64,000 bases of DNA from Margaritifera margaritifera (Eukaryota > Mollusca > Bivalvia > Unionida > Margaritiferidae). The notes below the pieces were generated by a model, which saw nothing but the letters and a program-made list of their open reading frames with translations, was not told the origin of the DNA and searched no databases. Below, one piece after another: positions 12,034 through 23,183 of the stretch. Each line of letters starts with the position of its first letter. Positions within the stretch are counted from its first letter, which is position 1. Made by a program: the position numbers and the translations under genes. The stretch spans positions 482,501 through 546,500 of the forward strand of contig JAQPZY010001094.1 of assembly GCA_029931535.1 (NCBI GenBank). Reading direction: 5' to 3'.

Positions 12034-12568
12034 TGATGTGACATCATATAGACATGCGTATTTATATAGAGATGTTGGTAAATAAATTCATTCCTATTCT
12101 AGAATTTCGGTTCTCAAAGTTCAGTCTGTAAGGAGTCTATTTTAGTTGTGTTGTTGAAATCAGATGTTACAGTTGTGAAAACCAGATACAATTCAGATAG
12201 AGGAATCATTTATTTAAATTATTCATTGGAAATACTAAATGGCTCATAGATTTTCGAACTTTTTGAGACGTATGTGAATTCATTCGAAACATTCCGGAAT
12301 AAGTAATTGTGGTACATCAGGACCATCAAGACTTGTGGTACATCAGGACATTCCAGACTTGTGGAAAATCAGGAATTCGCCCGGAACATTATATATTTTT
12401 GAACATGGGATTATGACACTTAGGATTATTTGGACTTTAATTCACGTTATTGTAAGTGTCTTTTGAATTAACTTTAGTTGTTTAGAAATACATTGCTTGT
12501 TGATTTTATCTGACTTTGTTGGCTTCACTTTCTTTCGGTTACATATTTTTAGGCCCAGTGTCGTCACA
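12034..12568 (+). repeat. 3' LTR of Gmr1-like Gypsy element
   Basis: Begins TGATGTG and ends TCACA, and aligns over its length to 8433-8972. It has an extra partial duplication of 'gtggtacatcaggac' at about 12309-12362 and no TA tract. The polypurine tract expected just upstream is not clear. Confidence 0.62.
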
Positions 12569-14122
12569 AAATGCTTATTTTGCAGCTTCATGACATCACT
12601 TATATGACGTCAATTGCTCCCTAAGCGCAGAGCACTTTGAACTCTGGACGTAGACGGTGTTGCAATGTGTGGTTCCTATGAAATAAATGACAAGAAAAGT
12701 GCTTATGCACTTTTGTCAATAGCAACAACAATCTTACGAAAGAAAATGATACAGTCAGTGCAATGCATACTAGACCCTTGGGAGTTATTAACGATTTACG
12801 ACCAGCCGTCAATCGGCCACGCATGCTTTCCGTTGCGGAAAACAGATGTGATCTTAATAATTGTGTCGTACTGAGAAGACAAAGAAAACAAAAAAAATAC
12901 CAGCATGCAACTTTCTTTATGTGTTTGGATCATCGAAATATGTGGTCTTCAATCAATGGAAATGTGATAAATTTATATATACATAATTTCGACTAAAACA
13001 GCGCAAACAAATGTGCACAAACCTATAAGATTTTAAGTGATTTTGAATTGATTGGACCCTTAGCGATGCCAAAATATAATTTCTCCAAAAAAGTTAAACA
13101 CTAGAACATTTCACAAGCGATCAACCTTAAATCATAAGTTCTGTAAGGCAGAAACCAAACTGACCCCATATGATGTTTCTCAGAGAAGAGAGAGCGACAC
13201 CTGGGGAGACGCGTAGTAAACTGGTCAAACAAATGTCATCTCATTATAATATTCACGGTTTCGTCAAATAAATCAGTATTTTTGGGCATGTGATAAATAT
13301 AAACTTGCATCTGTCCTCATTCCAAATGAGTTGCATGAAACAAGTCGAATAATATCAATAGTGTGCTCGCCATGACTCGCAGAAAATAGAAAGTATTAGA
13401 CTGTTTCATACATTTTATTTGAAAACAACAACCATATAAGATCCTCTATATATGCATAAATATTCCACAACTGATTATATATTGACGGTTTTGAGGCATA
13501 TTAGCTATTTTAATTGATTGAAATGTCAACAGTTTTTCGATTAATTAATTAAACTATTAAATAACTCAATACGCAGATCTTCAAATATTCTCATTTCACA
13601 TACAAAGATACACCAGATTATCTGACGTGCCCCCTTAACAGCGTTCAAAAGATTCAAACAAAGCAACACAAAAAATGAAAATAAATAATAATAATAATAA
13701 TCATAATAATAATAATAATTGTTCTGAACTACTTATCAGAATTATATAAACTAGCTTGAAGGCACTATCACATAACGTGATATATTTTTTTGTAATGTCT
13801 TAGTTCTTAATGATCTTCTGCACGGTTTTATAATTATTAGACACACAATCGGAATGGTGGTTAAAGTTCCGACTTTCCTAACATTCAAAACTTTCACAAT
13901 GTCTTTCATGTACCAAATCGTTTGTTGTTCTCAGTACTTTGCCGTTATTAAGCTGAACAATATTCAATGGTTCATACAGGATTGCTGAATGTAATGCATT
14001 TTATAAATACCTAGTGTCTTTAAAAGGAACATTATTTGCGGTCGTATATATTGAATATAGACTAAACATGTAATACAATGTTATGTTGAATGCTCTCAGA
14101 TCATTAAAAACAGTACAAGTAC
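12569..14122. other. Intronic DNA, AAT microsatellite
   Basis: No gene supported. A (AAT)n run lies at about 13682-13719. Short open frames near 12660-12990 are not protein-like. Confidence 0.45.
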
Positions 14123-14273
14123 CTCGATAAGGTCAGGCTGTACGAAATCTTTGATTTCATCCGTCGTCGATGTTATTTGTTTCTGTACCTTCCCAGGATC
14201 TGTTAAGCCGTTAAATTTATGTTTCTTCTGCTGTATCCATGTAGTCAACTCATCTATTTGCAAATTCACTGCT
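14123..14273 (-). CDS. Coiled-coil protein exon 2
   Basis: 151 bp on the minus strand. The acceptor TTTTTCAG opens the exon in phase 2 (one leading base plus 50 codons), and donor GAG|GTACTT closes it in phase 0. The peptide AVNLQIDELTTWIQQKK... is helical with no membrane segment. The phase-2 acceptor fits the phase-2 donor of exon 1 at 31063, and the phase-0 donor fits exon 3 at 7081. An alternative acceptor two bases inside would change the phase and break both fits. A CATA microsatellite starts 16 bases upstream of the acceptor. Confidence 0.7.
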
Positions 14274-14288
14274 CTGAAAAATAAGGAA

Positions 14289-14370
14289 ACATACATACAT
14301 ACATACATACATACATACATACATACATACATACATACATACATACATACATACATACATACATACATAC
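14289..14370. repeat. (CATA)n microsatellite
   Basis: About 20 uninterrupted copies, directly upstream of the exon 2 acceptor on the minus strand. Open frames of repeated Tyr-Val-Cys-Met or Thr-Tyr-Ile-His here are artefacts of the repeat. Confidence 0.95.
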
Positions 14371-14439
14371 CGTTGCATAATGCGTCTTCTTTCACACTGA
14401 TATAGTGTGTTAGGCATTGTAAATCAGGATCTTAGATCT

Positions 14440-15640
14440 AAGGTTCGTGAGTAGATGTGTGTAAGAGTTTTCCTTTCCCGAATTTGCTAGCTCCATCAAA
14501 ATGATTGCAGGAGACATTACTTCTTTTAATTGGTTATTGACAAAATACAGAGCTATGAGTTCCTACTGGAGGCGCATATCGCAGTCTTTAGCACATTGGA
14601 ATGCATCAGTGATCAGTGAGTACGTACCGCATTAATAATACTGGAGAAGATCGTTAATCAAGCGTTCTTATGCAGAACTTTCGCTGTCTCTGAGCATTAT
14701 TCAAGACTTAAATAATATTATTGAGGATGGTTTGTTCTAAAGGTGTAATGATTCATCGCATCGATATCTCTAGTACTGCTGGAATATCCCATTATATATG
14801 ACATTGCGAGTATGACAATACATTGATGCAGTATCACACTGCAATTGGATTAAAATTGAGGATTAAAATTGAGATCAGCTAGAAATTTGAAGAGAACCTT
14901 ATTCTCGTCATTTAAACTTTTAAAGATTTAGGCGCTGTTTTGTTGGACATTATTATCCGTCTGCTAAACATTAGTTATCAGATTGGTTCTCCTACTCTGC
15001 AAGATAAACCAGCAATCTCAGTGACGAAGCATCATGTGTTGAACATTTTGGTTTTTATTCCAAATAAAGTTTGTAGATTTAATATAGGTATGAAAACACT
15101 TCCGATCATATAAAGCCTTGTTAAGACCAATATGACAGACACAACCCTAATTGTAAACCCATCAGTCGTATTTAAGGTTCCAGTCTGGAATTATTTAGGG
15201 TTTCAGTGTTCAAATAATTACATATACATTGTGCAGCTAGTAATAAAACCATATACTGATTCAGCAAAACGGTCATTATATATGCAGATAATACTAATAA
15301 CCTTGCCGCACGCGTATAACGCTGCGACAAAGAGATTACATGTAACAACAAACGGACAAAGTAGGTGTCTATATCGTGATGCATTTTGCATCGCCACTCC
15401 TGCATCGCAATATGTATTGTATCAGCTACTAACCTATGATACATATCGTGATATGTATTGCATCGCCATCCAAGTATCCTGATTTTATCGTACCGCGACA
15501 AAGCAGGAGATGCGCAGCTCAAGTTAGTTCTTCTGCAGAACTAAGTCTGAGTTCTGTATCAGAATGAAAAAAGTCATTGTAGTACAGAGACTTTTACAAA
15601 ACGGTCACTTGATAAAATTACACGAGATTAAAGAGGAACA
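14440..15640 (-). repeat. Dispersed repeat related to 29510-30000
   Basis: Two blocks resemble the region at 29.5-30.0 kb: about 14470-14560 (a minus-strand HFDGAS peptide matching HFDGTS there) and about 15515-15640 (the shared 'agttcttctgcagaactaagt'-type stretch, followed by gtagtacag...). At 29.8 kb the two blocks are only tens of bases apart, so about 0.95 kb here is probably an insertion. The inserted part contains imperfect 'catcgcnat' repeats near 15375-15475. Confidence 0.45.
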
Positions 15641-16200
15641 TTACCACATGAATGAAGACATTTTCCTCAAGTGAGGATGTTAATACTTAAATTCTTAGTA
15701 TAAAAGTAAATGTTAACCAGTCCATAGCATTACACACGTCTTCACTTCTTTTAGTCCTGAATCTGGGTGCAATCCTATGAAGTCGTAAATTAAATGTCAG
15801 TGAATACAACTGAATTAAATTCTTATAGCTCCAAGTTAAGAACATCCTAAAAAGAGAAAGAATACTACTTATTACGACTGAAAAGAATCGAAATCCATAT
15901 GAATTTAACAATGCAAGAATACTTTTAAAATCCATGTCCACTGAATTGTATCACAAAATATAGTTCACATAAACTCTTCGTGTTCAATTTCACTGGGTTC
16001 ATCTGTTTTATGACATGGGTCTTAACATCCATTATGAATGCCCCATCAGTCTGGAATCCCCTCTTTTTGGTATCTGTAATTCTGGGTCCAGATTGTATCT
16101 CTTTGAGTCATATTTCTGAAGCCGTTAGAGCTTCATGTTTTCATTGGGACTTCGTCTCGAATCGGCGACGTCCTGTCTTCAAATATGTCAGGAACTAAGT
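15641..16200. other. Intronic DNA, no gene seen
   Basis: Short open frames only. The left boundary of the minus-strand Gypsy element falls somewhere near the right end of this stretch. Confidence 0.4.
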
Positions 16201-16960
16201 TTTGATCTCTCTAAGTAGAATGTGCAGGCGTGAAGCGCCCGAAGGACTCGTGTAAATGAGTATCGGATCCAGCTCCAGCAGTCGTAGCTCTCTTGAGAGT
16301 GAACAATGGCATGGACTCTGTGCACCTTTGTGTAGTAACATCTAAGTCCGTGTCCTTGGCGACACTTCCCTCTATTTTTAGCTCGGGTGTCTTATTTCTC
16401 CTTGTCTCCAAATGTAGGTGCTCCGTTCTGATACGTGATCACAGAAATCACGTCGGATTGTTTAATCATACTTTTCCAAAATGTGCTACAAAAACCTTCC
16501 TCCGTTGTTCTAAACAGTTCGATACATTGGGGACATTTTTGCATTTACGACATTTTGCATACTGTAGACATGACTCTCGCCCCCCCCCCCCCCCCCAATG
16601 TTGGTTAGATATCTAATTTTGTTCGGCCAGACGGTAAGTGTGATAATCATCTGACCGCATTGGATGCCATTTTATCCTCTCTGACCGCGCGCTGGCTTTT
16701 AACCCTTCATGTCTTTCATCAGCCGACAAAGAATTTGCTCAGATCGTGCAACCCCTTTGATCGTTGTCAGCGTATGAGATACCAGAATCGCCGAAATTGC
16801 TCCCCACATGTTCGGACAGCCCAGAAGCGTCATAATCGAGTAGAACATCTCGACCTTCAGCAAAGTATATACCACCTCTGTCACGCTCAAGAAGAGGTTC
16901 CAAGCGGTCAAAATGCTCACTCAATGACTTCTGACCTCTTTGAATCTAGTTTGAAACATC
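16200..16960 (-). pseudogene. 3' end of minus-strand Gypsy element
   Basis: Broken open frames (16411-16211, 16924-16739 and 16920-16699) follow the integrase in the minus-strand direction and are probably the end of pol plus the 3' non-coding part. A run of 17 C at 16580-16596 would be a G run in element orientation, in the area where a polypurine tract or LTR could lie. No LTR pair was recognised, so the exact end is unknown. Confidence 0.4.
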
Positions 16961-16969
16961 GCTGAAACG

Positions 16970-17700
16970 ATTCAATATGAAATATGGACCGGTCCACCAG
17001 CTTTGAAATTTTGGGGCATACCTTTACGGCCCTGTGGACTGCACAGCCAAACTATACTTCCTGTCTTATATTTCTTCCAGTCTGCGCTGTGCTGGCGTTT
17101 CGTTCGCCACAGGTTATCTCCTAAGTGTTTTCGTACAATGTTATGACTGTTTCCAATTTCTTCTAGACTTGAACTATGCTCATCATATGAAAATCTGCTT
17201 CGACTAAGTGGTACCCCAGCCAATATTTCAATTAAAAGCGTTATTTCACGTCCTGATATCAAGCTATTTGGTTAATAGCCTGAGCTTTCATACTCAACTG
17301 CTCTGAACGCCATGCACAGGTCACCTGCGCCTGTCATTTGCATATGTGCACATCTTCGCATGCCTTGTATCTTTCTTGTAGCACAGGTGTCGCACATTGC
17401 TCACAAATGATGGACATCACGTTGGTAACTAGGCAAATATAAATACTCCCTGACCTATCTCCATGTCTTATTGCTGCATAAATATTGACCCTTAGACGAG
17501 TCATGGCATTGGTGTAGCTGGGGATTCTGACTGTCTTTGGTGGAATAATTTGTTCTCGTGTGACCTTCCTGTCGTTTAAATACCATTTTCGATACAAGAA
17601 ACAACTGATTAAACTCATCCCAATACACTTTAAGATGCGTGTTTTGGGAATATTTTGTCCCGTAAAGGTGTAATCCATTTTATAATCTCCACGATGTTAG
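16970..17700 (-). pseudogene. Gypsy integrase, minus strand, broken
   Basis: The C-terminal part (17262-16972) is one 96-codon frame with GVPLSRSRF, RRTKRQHSAD-like text, KYKTGSIVWLC and a following Lys/Arg-rich stretch, typical of Gypsy integrase ends. The upstream frame (17678-17334) contains FLYRKWYLNDRKVTREQIIPP, the RNase H-integrase junction, and decayed zinc-binding text with CEQC. The catalytic core between them is largely deleted or scrambled, since the two parts lie only 70 bp apart. It continues the minus-strand order gag-protease-RT-RNase H-integrase. Confidence 0.72.
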
Positions 17701-17721
17701 GGACCTGGACTTGATTTTATT

Positions 17722-18320
17722 TCAGTTCTGCTGCCGATACTGCCATTCTGATTGGCGCAATATCAATCTATTCATCATGCTTGTCCTCTGGTATCGGCTC
17801 ACTGCATTTTGCGCACGGAATTCGGGAAAGTGCCTCTCCATTTCCTTGCGATAGTTCTGGGCAATGTTGGAAGTGAAATTCATATTCTGACAAGATATAT
17901 CTTCTACCATTCAAAAAGGCCTGAACACCTTTACAAAGTGCACAACAGACAAAGGTTCCTTGCTCGTTATGCAGCATCTCCGATTTCGTTAGCGTCCTTC
18001 TGTCGTCCGGTGTCATGAGATTGGAGCCATTCTACTTCTGACTCAACACTGGTCAGATACCCCTGTCACAAGCATTTGTGTATAAGAGGAAGAGTTGATC
18101 TAACTCTGGATGCGTCAAGACTGGCGCAGTCATCAGTCCATGTTTTGAGCAATCGAATGATTCCTGACATTCTCGTGTCCAAATAAGATCTCGTCCCGTT
18201 GATGAGAAATGGTGCAATGGCGCTGCATGCACAGCAAGCCCTTTAACAAAGCGCCTATAGTGAAAACATAATCCCATATAAGCAATTCAGTGACGTTAGT
18301 TGGAATAGGCCAGTTTTGCA
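17722..18320 (-). pseudogene. Gypsy RNase H and connection region
   Basis: The frame 18277-18053 reads HYRRFVKGLA, then FLLYTNACDRGI, which matches the RNase H start where D-T-D-A-S is usual (here T-N-A-C-D). The frame 18016-17768 gives GRRYILSEYEFHFQHCP and then GNGEALSRIPC, the end of RNase H (usually GN-x-DALSR). About 50 residues between ILxTDH and EYEF are missing, so RNase H is internally deleted as well as frameshifted. Confidence 0.72.
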
Positions 18321-18329
18321 AACTCTCAT

Positions 18330-19080
18330 CTCTATTTCATTCTCAGTAATGATATTCCCCCCAAAATCTGACTCTTTGTGGAAACAAATGGCATTTATTT
18401 GTATTCAGTCTTAATTCTGCCTTGTCTAACCTTTAGGAAATTTGTTCCAAGATGATAAGGTGTTCCACGAATGATTTACTGAATACTATGATGTCGCCCA
18501 AGTAAATGCGGCATATGCCCCATCTCAGCCCCGTGCACACGTTCTGCACCAATCCTTTCCAGGTTTAGTGAGAGTTGCACAGTCTGAAGGGCAATACGTT
18601 GAACTCGTAGAGTCCTCCATGCTTAGTGAATGCGGTCTTTGACTTGTCTTCTTCGGCCACTTTACTTGCAAATATCCGCTCAAGAAGTCAAATGTTGAGT
18701 ACCAGGAAAAGTATGAAAGCGTACCAAATGAATAATCCACGTGCGAGCGTAGGTAGGTGTCCTTCTGAGTATCGATGTTAAGTCGTCTATTATTTTCGCA
18801 GAATCTCGTGGTTTTGTCTTTCTTGCGTACCAAGACTACCAGGCTGGCCGACGGTCCTGACGAAACGCTTCTCAAGCAAATCGTCTTGTTGTTCATCGAA
18901 TTTCGCTTTGACTGCAATTGGAAGCCGCAAAGGTGGTTGTTTGACGGGTCTGGAGCTTTCCATTTTGATCTTATCCTTAAATCATTCTCGGCACTGGCAA
19001 ATAATTTATATATTAGTTCTCCCGCTTCCTGTAACTGTTGGTGCGTCGTTTGCTCGAACATTGCCCAGTGTTGGTAACAG
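18330..19080 (-). pseudogene. Gypsy reverse transcriptase with mutated YxDD box
   Basis: The frame 19061-18525 contains the fingers and palm start: VVLVRKKD, then TRFCENNRRLN (normally CVDYR-LN), DTYLRSHVD (normally D-Y-P-L-P-R-D) and STFDFLSGYLQ (motif A, Asp kept). In another frame the catalytic box reads IYLGDIIVFSKSF at about 18475-18507. The YLDD box is therefore YLGD, with the change at 18496-18498, and the catalytic pair is lost. Several frameshifts are present. Confidence 0.75.
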
Positions 19081-19379
19081 TCTACTTGCGGAATTCGCCT
19101 TTTAACGTCCGCATAAAATCATTTCACTCCTAGATGCCACCACTGCCGTTTCCTTAATAGTCACTTGACATCACCGTAAGCCTTCCTCCTGATGCATTTT
19201 TATAGCCTCATCTCCAAACTTTAAATTGTTTCTTCTGAGACCCAGGGTACAGTTGAAAGTCAAATCCAATTATGCCGTTTCCTCCTAAACGAGCTACTGC
19301 CACCTCATGTGCTCTTGTCGCACCACCGAGATTAATATCGAGCATGCCAACACAGATCACGCAAAGCATCTTTCCATCT

Positions 19380-19760
19380 GCCAATGTGAGAATTATCGTC
19401 TATCCGCATATTGTATGGCGTCAAATGTCTCATAGGACACTATGCTGACTGATGCGCCTTTATTTAAGATGAACTAGGCCTTGGTATCATTAATTTTGAC
19501 AGGAACATATAGACCCGAGTCTATGGACGTCAATCTGTATATGTTTATGGTCACTCGTTTTGGAACTAGCTGAGTTTCTGCGTCAAGAAGATTCGAACCC
19601 GAAACCTTGCGCTCTGGGCATGTTCCACTGATGTGCCCATTCCGACAACAATTATAAAAAATTTCCATGGAGATAGTATTTATTCTCATTTTGACTTGTT
19701 GTTCACTCTTCTTGCTTTTCCTCCATAAGTTTCTGTACATCTGTTTGACTATCACTGTCG
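19380..19760 (-). pseudogene. Gypsy Gag zinc knuckle and protease, broken
   Basis: The frame 19755-19474 carries a Gag zinc knuckle, FYNCCRNGHISGTCPE, where the first Cys of CX2CX4HX4C is changed to Tyr or shifted. It then gives GLYVPVKINDTKA followed by TAG. Just past the stop the same frame reads FILNKGASVSI, so the protease DTGA is NKGA (19463-19452). Both the stop and the active-site change disable it. Confidence 0.7.
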
Positions 19761-19789
19761 CTAGACTCCTGCTTTTTTGCTCTCTATCC

Positions 19790-20510
19790 CTCTCACAAGT
19801 TGCGCTTTTGTATATCGTCAGTCCTCTGCCTTTATACAGGCATCCAGTTCAACTGCAATATGCATAGTCGCATCGAACTTCGACGATATTGTACGCAAGA
19901 TTTTTAACCGCATGTCAAAATCAATCTGAGCCTCAAAAAAGCTGTCTTCAGAAAAAGTATCTAGCACTTCCTTAGGAAGTGCAGGGAATGCAAGAGACGC
20001 TAAACGCCGTATAGACCGTCCCAATTTAAGCAACTAATCTCTTGGTAGCCGATGACGTCCCCAAAGCTCAGATCTGTACAGTTCCTCAATATTCGGAGGC
20101 ATAAAGCTCTTATCAGCTCTTTGTGCTTAGTTGTCATCCCACAAGGCACAAAGCTTAATCAGTGTTATGCCATACCTCTCAGACTTACAGCGGCGATATA
20201 CAGGGCCTTATGCCTTTCAGCACGTTCGTTGCGATCAGCACAATACTGCAAATGCAGCTTGAAGACTATCCATAACGCTGTTCCATCGTAGGTAGATGGT
20301 GTTATTTTGGACCTGCTTGTGAACTCAACCATTTGTTTATCTAACAACGATGTATCAGTTTATCGTCAGCTTTTGTGATATTAGCATTTCCATTATAAGG
20401 TTCGACCGACGAGCACGGCGTGATGATAGTCTGATCGACCACACCTATCTCTAGAGAATCCGTAGCAATTACAGCTGATTGTGAGGTCTGTATCTATCCT
20501 TTCGATATTG
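19790..20510 (-). pseudogene. Gypsy Gag, broken
   Basis: The frames 20033-19818 (LGRSIRRLASLAFPALP...) and 20347-20165 (KITPSTYDGTALW..., then DRNERAERHKALYIA) fit the Gag matrix/capsid region of the same minus-strand element. Further upstream to about 20510 there is an open Thr/Ser-rich stretch. The sequence then meets the ATA microsatellite that marks the tail of an inserted LINE, so Gag is probably interrupted there. Confidence 0.65.
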
Positions 20511-20520
20511 CAACTGCTTT

Positions 20521-21525
20521 CTATAATAATAATAATAATAATAATAATAGTAATAATAATAACCATTATTTAACGAGGATAACACATTTGGTCATGAAAG
20601 ACCAATCTGACATGTGGTTCTCTATTTCTAACATGATATGTTATAAAAAAGTTACTTAAACACTCTCAGGTATGTTCGCACACGCACTCACACAGATTTA
20701 AAATGGATTAATATATGTAACTATAGTAGTCAACAGGTACATATATGAAAAATATATAGTACACAAGTATACACATTTTAACATGTCAGAAGTCATGTAT
20801 ACATAGTTAGAATAAACGATGCACAGATTATCTCTGGATACAATGATAACATTCTGTATTGGGATGCTTTAATATATCATTCCGGCTGGTCAAGAAAGAC
20901 TTTCTTTAATGAGGTTTTAAACGAAACAAAGGAATTTGAATTATGTATCCTCACGGTTAAGGAATTCCAAAAGATAGGTGCTGATACAGTAAACCAGCTC
21001 TTGAAATGGTTGGTTTTCGACCTCGGAATCTGGAGTTCGTTATTAGTTTTTGATTAGAGACTACGCTTAGTACTTTATGGTCTTAGCTCAATTAGGTTAG
21101 AGATATAATCTGGAGAGAGATCGTTTAGAGACGTATAATTCATGATTCCTTTAAAATAAAGAATTTCGACAGTAATTTTAAGAGAGTTATTCTTTTGACG
21201 TTTTTTCAATAGAAAGCCATTATAGACGTAAAAACGAATTATTCGAGGAGGTCGTAATAGGAAGTTTCAGAATTATTCGTGTGGCCTTTTTCTGGAGCTT
21301 GTCAATCCTGGATAGATTATAATTGGATGTGTTTTCCAATATGGCACAGCCGTAGTCTATCAGTGGTAGTATATATCCCTAAAAATAAAGTTCAAGCGAC
21401 TGGGAAGGTAGATATTTCGACATTAATTTATTCATTTGACGACCATTGCACATAAGTGATCGATATGTGAATTCCAGCTGAGGTGTTGATCGATGTAGAC
21501 ACCAAGAAGTTTTTGATGACAGATG
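20521..21525 (-). pseudogene. LINE 3' fragment (family A, copy 1)
   Basis: A 5'-truncated non-LTR retrotransposon on the minus strand. Reverse-transcriptase C-terminal text is clear: IDYGCAILEN at 21360-21331, then RIDKLQKKATRIILKLP, the usual lQkxaaRiI block. Further 3' there is decayed 'WNSLP' region text. The 3' end is an (ATA)n tail at 20523-20560, as in copy 3 at 49267, so the family ends in a trinucleotide tail. It sits inside Gag of the minus-strand Gypsy element. Stops and frameshifts are frequent. Confidence 0.75.
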
Positions 21526-21661
21526 ATTCCTATCAATTGACATTCGCCGAACCTCGTCACGCAGGCGAAGCAATTCTTCCATCATAAGAACTAAATTTTG
21601 CTGTACCTCGTTCAGATTGGTTGCATTCTTCTCTCTTCCGAGTTTGACCCGATTCTTTAGC
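21526..21661 (-). pseudogene. Gag-like fragment between LINE and Polinton
   Basis: A 45-codon open stretch with KLGREKNATNLNEV and MEELLRLRDEVRRM, charged and probably coiled coil. It stays open across the Polinton insertion site when one copy of the target duplication is counted, joining the frame at about 29470-29411. This suggests it is the 5' part of the Gypsy Gag or of a similar element. Confidence 0.5.
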
Positions 21662-21667
21662 TGTGTA
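21662..21667 (+). repeat. Target site duplication TGTGTA, left
   Basis: Six bases immediately outside the left Polinton terminus, identical to 29405-29410. Polintons characteristically make 6-bp duplications. Confidence 0.88.
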
Positions 21668-22490
21668 AGTAGTTCTATGTGGCACTTGAGCCCTCTACGG
21701 GAATTAACATTACGCCGTAGGTTTACATTAGATGTCACTTGGGTCCTCTATAGGAAATCCTATGTTAAAATTGTCCTTAAGTTTAACATGTGGGAGTCAT
21801 CCTAGCCCTCTACGGGAATTAGTATTACGCAGTATATTTATATTGAAATGAAACTTGGGCCCTCTACGGGAAATGTAATGTTAATTTTGTGCATGAGATT
21901 TTCCGTACAGGACTATATTCCTATAAATTGATCCCTCTACGGAAGCTACTTAGTCCCTCTACGAAAATGGTAATGATAAAATGTTTCGATACAATCCAAC
22001 ACACACCTTACTATCCAGCATCCGCTTTTTGATATACAATCCAACACTCAAACCCTACTATCCATCACCCGCTTTTTTATTACAATCCAACACACACACA
22101 CACCCTACTATCCATCACCCGCTTTTTGATTACAATCAAACACACACACCCAACTAGCCAGCACCCGCTTTAAGATTGCAATCCAACACACACTCTACTA
22201 TCCAGCAGTCTCTTTTTGGTATACTATCATCACACACCCCACCTATCCAGCAGCCGGGTTTTGATTACAATCCAACACACACCCCTACTATCCAGCAGCC
22301 GCTTTTTTAATACAATCCAACACACACCCTACTACCTAACGAAAAGATTAGGAGTGTTTATGTACACGCTATACGTACATATACACAACCATACTATCCA
22401 ACTAAAAGGGTAGGAGCGTTTAATCACACATTATACTTACAAGCACACAAACATCACACACGAGAGGGTAGGATACAAAAGAACGGGGAT
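21668..22490 (+). repeat. Left TIR and satellite-like subterminal array
   Basis: The outer 320 bp consist of diverged units built on 'cctctacgggaattaacattacg'. From about 21989 to 22340 there are seven or eight units of about 45 bp, 'tacaatccaacacacaccctactatcca' followed by a 'gcacccgcttttt' part. A third type with 'aagggtaggagcgttta' follows to 22490. Only the outer part matches the right TIR closely. Confidence 0.75.
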
Positions 22491-22546
22491 GAAATCACAC
22501 AAACATACTATCACACCACACCAAAGCTTAAGTTCGGTACGCGGAT

Positions 22547-22804
22547 GTGAAGGAAGCCATCCCTCCAATTAGGTACGAGGACCTGAAAGAGAACAAGCTT
22601 TTAACAAAGATCGATGGAGAGAAAGTGAAAGAGCATGTTAACACAATTTTGTTTTCAACAAAAAAACAAACAAGACAGCACCTTTTTTCAAAAACAACAT
22701 TTTTAATAAAAAGAAGAGGCTTCTCTAACTCAAACACGAATACAAACTGGCACATTAAACATGAACGTATTTACAAGGCTGACAACGTTGCTGAGTCAGA
22801 CTAG
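22547..22804 (+). CDS. Small basic ORF in the Polinton, unidentified
   Basis: 85 codons, rich in Lys and Asn, with a probable helix RYEDLKENKLLTKIDGEKV. It lies just inside the left TIR on the strand opposite to the protease. I recognise no family. It could be an accessory gene or chance. Confidence 0.3.
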   Translation: MKEAIPPIRYEDLKENKLLTKIDGEKVKEHVNTILFSTKKQTRQHLFSKTTFLIKRRGFSNSNTNTNWHIKHERIYKADNVAESD

Positions 22805-22925
22805 ACTTCCAATGATCTAATACACTGTCATTTTGCCATCGATGCACACTTCGCTTCTGAGCTAAAAAAAAGTGATAGTCATAATGTTCGCAAGACAATC
22901 TTTATATTTTATCATAGTTTCAAGA

Positions 22926-23183
22926 GTACTAACGATCAAAATAAGTCACTAAATGTTCTAAGGGAAATCCAAGGATGCGCTGATGATGAAAATACACACA
23001 ATACTGTCCACACACAATGAAATCTGATCCTTGCCATCTCACATTATTGAATTGAGTAGATCCAGCATTTCTTCTCATAAAGTCAATGATGTCGTCTTCC
23101 AGAGGAGGTAATCCATAAGAATCAAAATATTCCACACTGCAGTCGCTGGTAAGTAGACGGCTACCCAATGGGTTCCTGGTCAA
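22926..23183 (-). pseudogene. Polinton adenain-like cysteine protease, truncated
   Basis: This protease would process the particle proteins of the element. The 84-codon frame keeps EYFDSYGLPPL (the Asp/Glu position of the catalytic set), then WQGSDFIVCGQYCVYF with the oxyanion Gln and the nucleophile Cys, and GFPLEHLV near the end. The N-terminal part that should carry the catalytic His is absent. Just upstream the sequence runs into the minor capsid frame, which suggests a deletion joined the two. Family assignment rests on motif order and spacing. Confidence 0.68.

Noticed and set aside
14096..14395. Whole 99-codon frame with a Tyr-Val-Cys-Met repeat as one ORF
   Set aside because: Only 14273-14123 is exonic. 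The repeat lies upstream of the splice acceptor.
15132..15522. Two overlapping 116-codon ORFs on opposite strands
   Set aside because: They are mirror frames of the same imperfect repeats and have no recognisable protein character.
16580..16596. Poly-C run as a defined polypurine tract
   Set aside because: Position is plausible in element orientation, but no LTR was found next to it.
22000..22330. CRISPR array
   Set aside because: Units of about 45 bp vary throughout with no constant repeat and unique spacer pattern. The context is a eukaryotic Polinton terminus.
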